NCBI GenBank assembly: GCA_020853395.1
Contig: JADYYY010000017.1
Coordinates: forward strand, 19,802 to 83,801
Origin: Acidobacteriota bacterium
Lineage (GTDB): Bacteria > Acidobacteriota > Vicinamibacteria > Vicinamibacterales > SCN-69-37
Length of the DNA: 64,000 nucleotides
Direction: 5' to 3'
How positions within the stretch are numbered: the stretch's first letter is position 1; each line of letters starts with the position of its first letter. The notes under the pieces were generated by a model. The model ran no database searches and was not told the origin of the DNA. It saw only the letters and a list, made by a program, of their open reading frames with translations. The translations under genes and the position numbers were made by a program. This document shows, in pieces, positions 60,773 through 64,000 of this stretch.

Positions 60773-61411
60773 TCAGGCGATGACGCCCTTGCGCACCGCG
60801 TAGAGCACGATCTCGGCGGTGTTGTGCAGGTTGAGCTTCTGCATCAGGTTCGCCCGATGCGTCTCGACGGTCGAGAGCCCGAGGTTCAGCTCGGTGGCCA
60901 CCTCCTTGTTGGTCCGGCCTTCGGCGAGCAGTTGCAGCACTTCCTTCTCGCGATCGGTCAGCAGGTGGTACGAGTCGGTGAGCCCGCGTGAATGGAGGCG
61001 GCGGACATAGTCCTCGATCAGCACGCCGGCGACGGCGGGGCTGAAGAACGGTTTGCCCGTCGCGACCGCGCGCACCGCGGGCAGCAGATCCTCGTCGGCG
61101 GCGGTCTTCAGGAGGTAGCCGCGCGCGCCGGCCTCGAGCGCCCGAATGATGTAGGACTCGTCGGCGTGCATGCTGAGCATGATCACGCCGGGCGGACGGT
61201 CGAGCTTCTGCATCCGCGCGGCGACGTCGATGCCGTTGAGCTTCGGCATCCCGACGTCGAGGATGGCCAGGTCCGGCCGGACGTCTTCGGCGAGGCGGAC
61301 GGCCTCGAGGCCATCGGCGGCCTCCGCCACCACGGTGTACCCGGCTTCTTCGAGCAGCCCGCGCAGGCCGCGGCGCACGATGCTGTGGTCGTCAGCTAGC
61401 AGCACTCGCAA
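60773..61411 (-). CDS. NarL/FixJ-type response regulator
   Basis: 212 residues: receiver domain with the acidic pair Asp7/Asp8, phospho-acceptor Asp52 (LAILDVGMP), conserved MLSMHAD and Lys in GYLLKTAAD; then a LuxR-type helix-turn-helix (LTDREKEVLQLLAEGRTNKEVATELNLGLSTVETHRANLMQKL). It is the output partner of the histidine kinase whose 3' end it overlaps by 20 nt. The target genes are unknown. Compared with the decayed copy at 62933-63428, this one is intact. Confidence 0.95.
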   Translation of the reverse strand: MRVLLADDHSIVRRGLRGLLEEAGYTVVAEAADGLEAVRLAEDVRPDLAILDVGMPKLNGIDVAARMQKLDRPPGVIMLSMHADESYIIRALEAGARGYLLKTAADEDLLPAVRAVATGKPFFSPAVAGVLIEDYVRRLHSRGLTDSYHLLTDREKEVLQLLAEGRTNKEVATELNLGLSTVETHRANLMQKLNLHNTAEIVLYAVRKGVIA

Positions 61412-62753
61412 GAGACACGTCCTTCAATGGAACCGGCAACGGCAACTGCACCATCAGGACGGTGCCCAGGTTCACCCCGCCGCCTATCTGCATCGTGCCG
61501 CCAAGTTCCTTGACGCGCTCCTCGATACCGCGCAGCCCGAGGCCGTTGCGGCGCTTCACCGGGTCGATGCCGACGCCATCGTCGCTCACCCGCACGATCA
61601 ACGCGCCGGCCGTGCCGGTGATCTGCACACGCGCGGAACGGGCGCCGGAGTGACGGGCGCAGTTGGTCAGCGCCTCCTGGACGGCCCGATAGACGCAGGT
61701 GCGATGCCGCTCCGGCAATCCGTCGAGCTCGCCGCCCAGCTCGAGATCCACCTTGATCCCGAACCGGCTCGTGAAGTCGCGAACCAGCCACTCCAGCGCG
61801 GCCTGCAACCCGAAGTCGTCGAGCATGCTCGGCCGGAGGCCCATCGACAGGTCGCGCACCGTCCGGAACATGTTGTCCACGAGGCGGCGGCACTCGGCGA
61901 CGGCCGCCGAGATGCGCAGATCGCTGGCCGGGCGCACGCGGTCGATGCGGCCGATCTCCATGCGCAGGGCCGTGAGCACCTGCGCCACGTGGTCGTGCAG
62001 CTCCCGCGACAGGTTCTTGCGCTCCTCTTCCTGGGCGGCGACCAGCCGCTGTGACAGCTCGCGCATCTGCTGCTCGGCCTGTGTGGCCAGCAGCCGTTGG
62101 TCGTCGGATCGCTGCTCCAGCAGCCTGAGGCGGAACACGGCGACGAGCGCGACGACGGCGCCGAGCGAGAGGGTCTGCCACTGCAGCCGAGCGAGCTCGC
62201 GCTGGAACTCCGCGTGACGGCGGGCGGCCTCGGCGCGCTCCTCGGCGAGGTTGGCCTCGTTGAGCGCCTCGATCTCCGACGCGAGCGTCATGACCTTCTC
62301 GCGCCGGGGCACCACCTCACGCCGGAGGAACCCGGCGCTGTTCAGGATTTTCTCGGTCGGAGCCCAGCCGAACAGCGGCTCGAACGCGCGCCAGTAGTCG
62401 TCGAGCTGCGCTTCGAGGCTCTCGAGCCGCTCCTGATGCTGTCCCGCGATGGCGCGCAGCTCGGCCACCGTCGCCTTGCTCGTCCGCCGGAAATCGGCGA
62501 GCTGCGTGCGGTATTCGGCGTCGTGCTCGCTGGCGATATCGAGCAGGCTGTCGCGGATGAAGATGCTCGATAGGTGGATGTCGGACCGCAGGCGCCACAA
62601 CTTCGCGTCGACGACGTTGTGGTAGCCGTTGAGCTGGTCGATCTGGTTGTAGATCTCCTGCGCCTTCTGCGCCGAGGTCTGCATCGCCAGCACGATCAGC
62701 ACGAGCAGACCGGCCAGACCGAGAGCTGCCACGGGCCACGTCTTGAAACGCAT
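61392..62753 (-). CDS. NarX-type sensor histidine kinase (HisKA_3)
   Basis: 453 residues. Membrane segments at about 8-24 and 194-209 flank a helical periplasmic sensor rich in coiled coil. A cytoplasmic coiled coil is followed by HisKA_3 with phospho-acceptor His253 (SRELHDHVAQVL) and a GHKL ATPase domain (VQEALTNCARHS N-box; VSDDGVGID; GLGLRGIEERV). The signal sensed is not evident. GGAGTGAG lies upstream of the ATG. It forms a two-gene operon with the response regulator. Confidence 0.93.
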   Translation of the reverse strand: MRFKTWPVAALGLAGLLVLIVLAMQTSAQKAQEIYNQIDQLNGYHNVVDAKLWRLRSDIHLSSIFIRDSLLDIASEHDAEYRTQLADFRRTSKATVAELRAIAGQHQERLESLEAQLDDYWRAFEPLFGWAPTEKILNSAGFLRREVVPRREKVMTLASEIEALNEANLAEERAEAARRHAEFQRELARLQWQTLSLGAVVALVAVFRLRLLEQRSDDQRLLATQAEQQMRELSQRLVAAQEEERKNLSRELHDHVAQVLTALRMEIGRIDRVRPASDLRISAAVAECRRLVDNMFRTVRDLSMGLRPSMLDDFGLQAALEWLVRDFTSRFGIKVDLELGGELDGLPERHRTCVYRAVQEALTNCARHSGARSARVQITGTAGALIVRVSDDGVGIDPVKRRNGLGLRGIEERVKELGGTMQIGGGVNLGTVLMVQLPLPVPLKDVSLASAAS

Positions 62754-62932
62754 CAGCGCCTCACTCCGGAACGGTGAGCATAACCTACTGCCACTCCGCG
62801 CCAGACGACATCCGGCAAAGGCAGGAGGAGATCCGGCGGGAAGCTCGGCCGTCCACCGGATGCCGCGACACGTCGCGTCACGGTCGACTGGTCTCGGAGC
62901 CGACGTGCCGTTCGGCCGGGATCGGAGCGCAG

Positions 62933-63428
62933 ATGGCGACGTTGCGGATTCTCATCGGTGACGATCACGCGCTCGTCAGAGACGCGTTGAGGCGCGTCCT
63001 CGAAGACCAGCTCGAGTGGAAGGTCGTGGCCGTCGCGAGAGACGGCGAGGAGGCCGTCCGGCTCGCCGTAGAGGATAGAGGAGCAGCCGAACGTGGCCAT
63101 CCTCGACGTCGCGATGCCCCGGCTACGTCGCGAGCGCCATCGCGACGCAGGTGCCGAAGACGGCCGTCCTGATGCTGAACATGCATGCCGACGACACGTG
63201 GATTCGCCGTTCGCTGCAAGCGGGCGCGTGCGGGTATCTTCTGAAGGACTCCGATACGGGGGATCTCATCGGGGCCGTCGAGGCAAGACGAACCGGCAGA
63301 TCGCCGAAGCGCTGAACATCCGCCCGACGACCGTCGAAACCCACCGGGCACGGATCCTTCACGAGCTGAACCTGCACAGCACGACCGAGCTCGTGCTCTG
63401 GGCCGTCCGACACCGCGTCGTCGGGTAG
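62933..63428 (+). pseudogene. decayed NarL-type response regulator
   Basis: Receiver and LuxR helix-turn-helix fragments in three frames. They are MATLRILIGDDHALVRDALRRVL (from ATG 62933), VAILDVAMPRL (from about 63093), TAVLMLNMHADDTW to GYLLKDSDTGDLIGAVEA (about 63153-63281), and KTNRQIAEALNIRPTTVETHR to the stop at 63428. The linker and first part of the HTH domain are deleted at about 63280, where GAGGC meets AAGACG, so the loss is about 35-45 codons relative to the intact neighbour. At least two frameshifts plus a deletion make it non-functional. Confidence 0.85.
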
Positions 63429-63479
63429 TGAAAGCCGTACCCGCGGCACCGGCCGCGCCGGCGGTTCACCATCGATGGA

Positions 63480-63513
63480 GACACACCGGGCCCCCGAAGG
63501 GGCCCGATGTGTC
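63480..63513. terminator. hairpin with CGAA loop between response regulator relic and TonB receptor
   Basis: GACACACCGGGCCCC (63480-63494) pairs with GGGGCCCGATGTGTC (63499-63513) with one C/A mismatch and a CGAA loop (63495-63498). It lies 19 nt after the TonB receptor stop on the minus strand. No T-tract follows. Confidence 0.7.
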
Positions 63514-63532
63514 CGTGTGGAGTGGAACGGTT

Positions 63533-64000
63533 CTAGTAGTCGAACCGCACCGTCAACCCGAAGTTGAACGGGTTGGTCGACTGGTCGAACTGGCCGGTCG
63601 TCGTGCTGGTGTTCCCCGTGGTGCTGAACGTGTAGGACGCCGCGAGCCGCTGGAACTGGACCTGGTTCCACAGGTTGTAGAACTGGGCCTGAACGCGCAC
63701 GCTGCCGCCGCGGCCGATCTGCACCGGAATGCGGCGCGCGAGCGTGAAGTCCCAGTTCTGCCAGCCGGGGTGACGCAGGTAACCCTGCGGCACGTTGCCG
63801 AGGTTCCCCTGCCCGCTGACCGGCTGCGGACGCCGGAACGCGGCCAGGTTGAAGTGCGGCCGGAACGCGTCGTGCGTCGCGGGATCGCCCGTCCACGCCG
63901 GCACCTTGAAGGCGTCTTCGCCCGGCACCAGCTCGCAGCGCACCGGACCGCCCGAGAGGGTCGGGTCGGTGTTCGCCACGCCCGACTGGTTCGTGCCGCA
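63533..64000 (-). CDS. TonB-dependent receptor (Oar-like), C-terminal fragment
   Basis: 155 residues of an outer-membrane beta-barrel, continuing beyond base 64000. PHFNLAAFRRPQPVSGQGNLGNVP, YLRHPGWQNWDFTLARRIP and VRVQAQFYNLWNQVQF are the standard C-terminal strands of the large acidobacterial carboxypeptidase-regulatory-domain TonB receptors. The barrel ends in VRFDY with a C-terminal aromatic residue, as needed for Bam recognition. The substrate and the N-terminal plug are outside the window. Confidence 0.88.
   Translation of the reverse strand, partial: CGTNQSGVANTDPTLSGGPVRCELVPGEDAFKVPAWTGDPATHDAFRPHFNLAAFRRPQPVSGQGNLGNVPQGYLRHPGWQNWDFTLARRIPVQIGRGGSVRVQAQFYNLWNQVQFQRLAASYTFSTTGNTSTTTGQFDQSTNPFNFGLTVRFDY

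Overview
The window looks like chromosomal DNA of a very GC-rich Gram-negative bacterium. The best fit is an acidobacterium of the Vicinamibacteria type. The Gram-negative signs are TamB and AsmA envelope proteins and the C-terminus of an Oar-like TonB-dependent receptor. The acidobacterial signs are a VWFA-related protein of the acidobacterial type, many Tat-exported xylose-isomerase-like TIM barrels, several DUF1080 proteins, exported D-aminoacylase-type amidohydrolases, a PVC-type haem protein and a PQQ dehydrogenase. The placement is inferred from protein families; no rRNA or tRNA gene is visible. I see no phage, IS element, CRISPR array or plasmid function.

Layout. 0-3 kb: end of TamB, two small proteins, an AsmA protein. 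3-7.7 kb (minus): an operon with 3-4 nt junctions (N-acylglucosamine 2-epimerase, Na+/solute symporter, ThpR, PIG-V-like glycosyltransferase). 7.9-8.3 kb: DUF411 protein. 8.5-13.6 kb (minus): NAD-dependent formate dehydrogenase fdsGBAD. 13.7-23.6 kb (minus): GT-C glycosyltransferase, NagA, an amidohydrolase, two Tat TIM barrels, a 66-bp tandem repeat, a PQQ dehydrogenase and an esterase. 23.8-26 kb: exported methyltransferase and FAD oxidoreductase. 26.4-28.8 kb: an LPRTA-tailed exported protein, a VWA protein and a class D-type sortase. 29-43.6 kb: a second amidohydrolase, a beta-helix protein, DUF305/DUF3105, APC permease, gamma-glutamyltransferase, NIPSNAP, a large haem protein, a frameshifted exported protein and a DenD-like dehydrogenase. 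43.7-45.2 kb: a frameshifted Nramp-like transporter.

45.4-55.5 kb holds a sugar-processing island. Two DUF1080 genes (plus) converge on a seven-gene minus-strand run (ROK-like protein, PIG-L, DUF1080, four Tat TIM barrels) at a strong hairpin, and a Gfo/Idh/MocA oxidoreductase diverges from the run. 55.5-60.8 kb holds a creatininase-family protein, a serine hydrolase-NamZ fusion, MurQ and a PIG-L deacetylase, which together suggest peptidoglycan amino-sugar salvage. 60.8-64 kb has a NarX/NarL-type two-component pair, a decayed response regulator and the end of a TonB receptor.

The most interesting points are the sortase with its apparent partners, the exported TIM-barrel/DUF1080 island, the NamZ fusion beside murQ, degenerate CCGATG repeats concentrated between divergent genes, and a recurrent -10-like box 6-9 nt before start codons that suggests leaderless transcripts.
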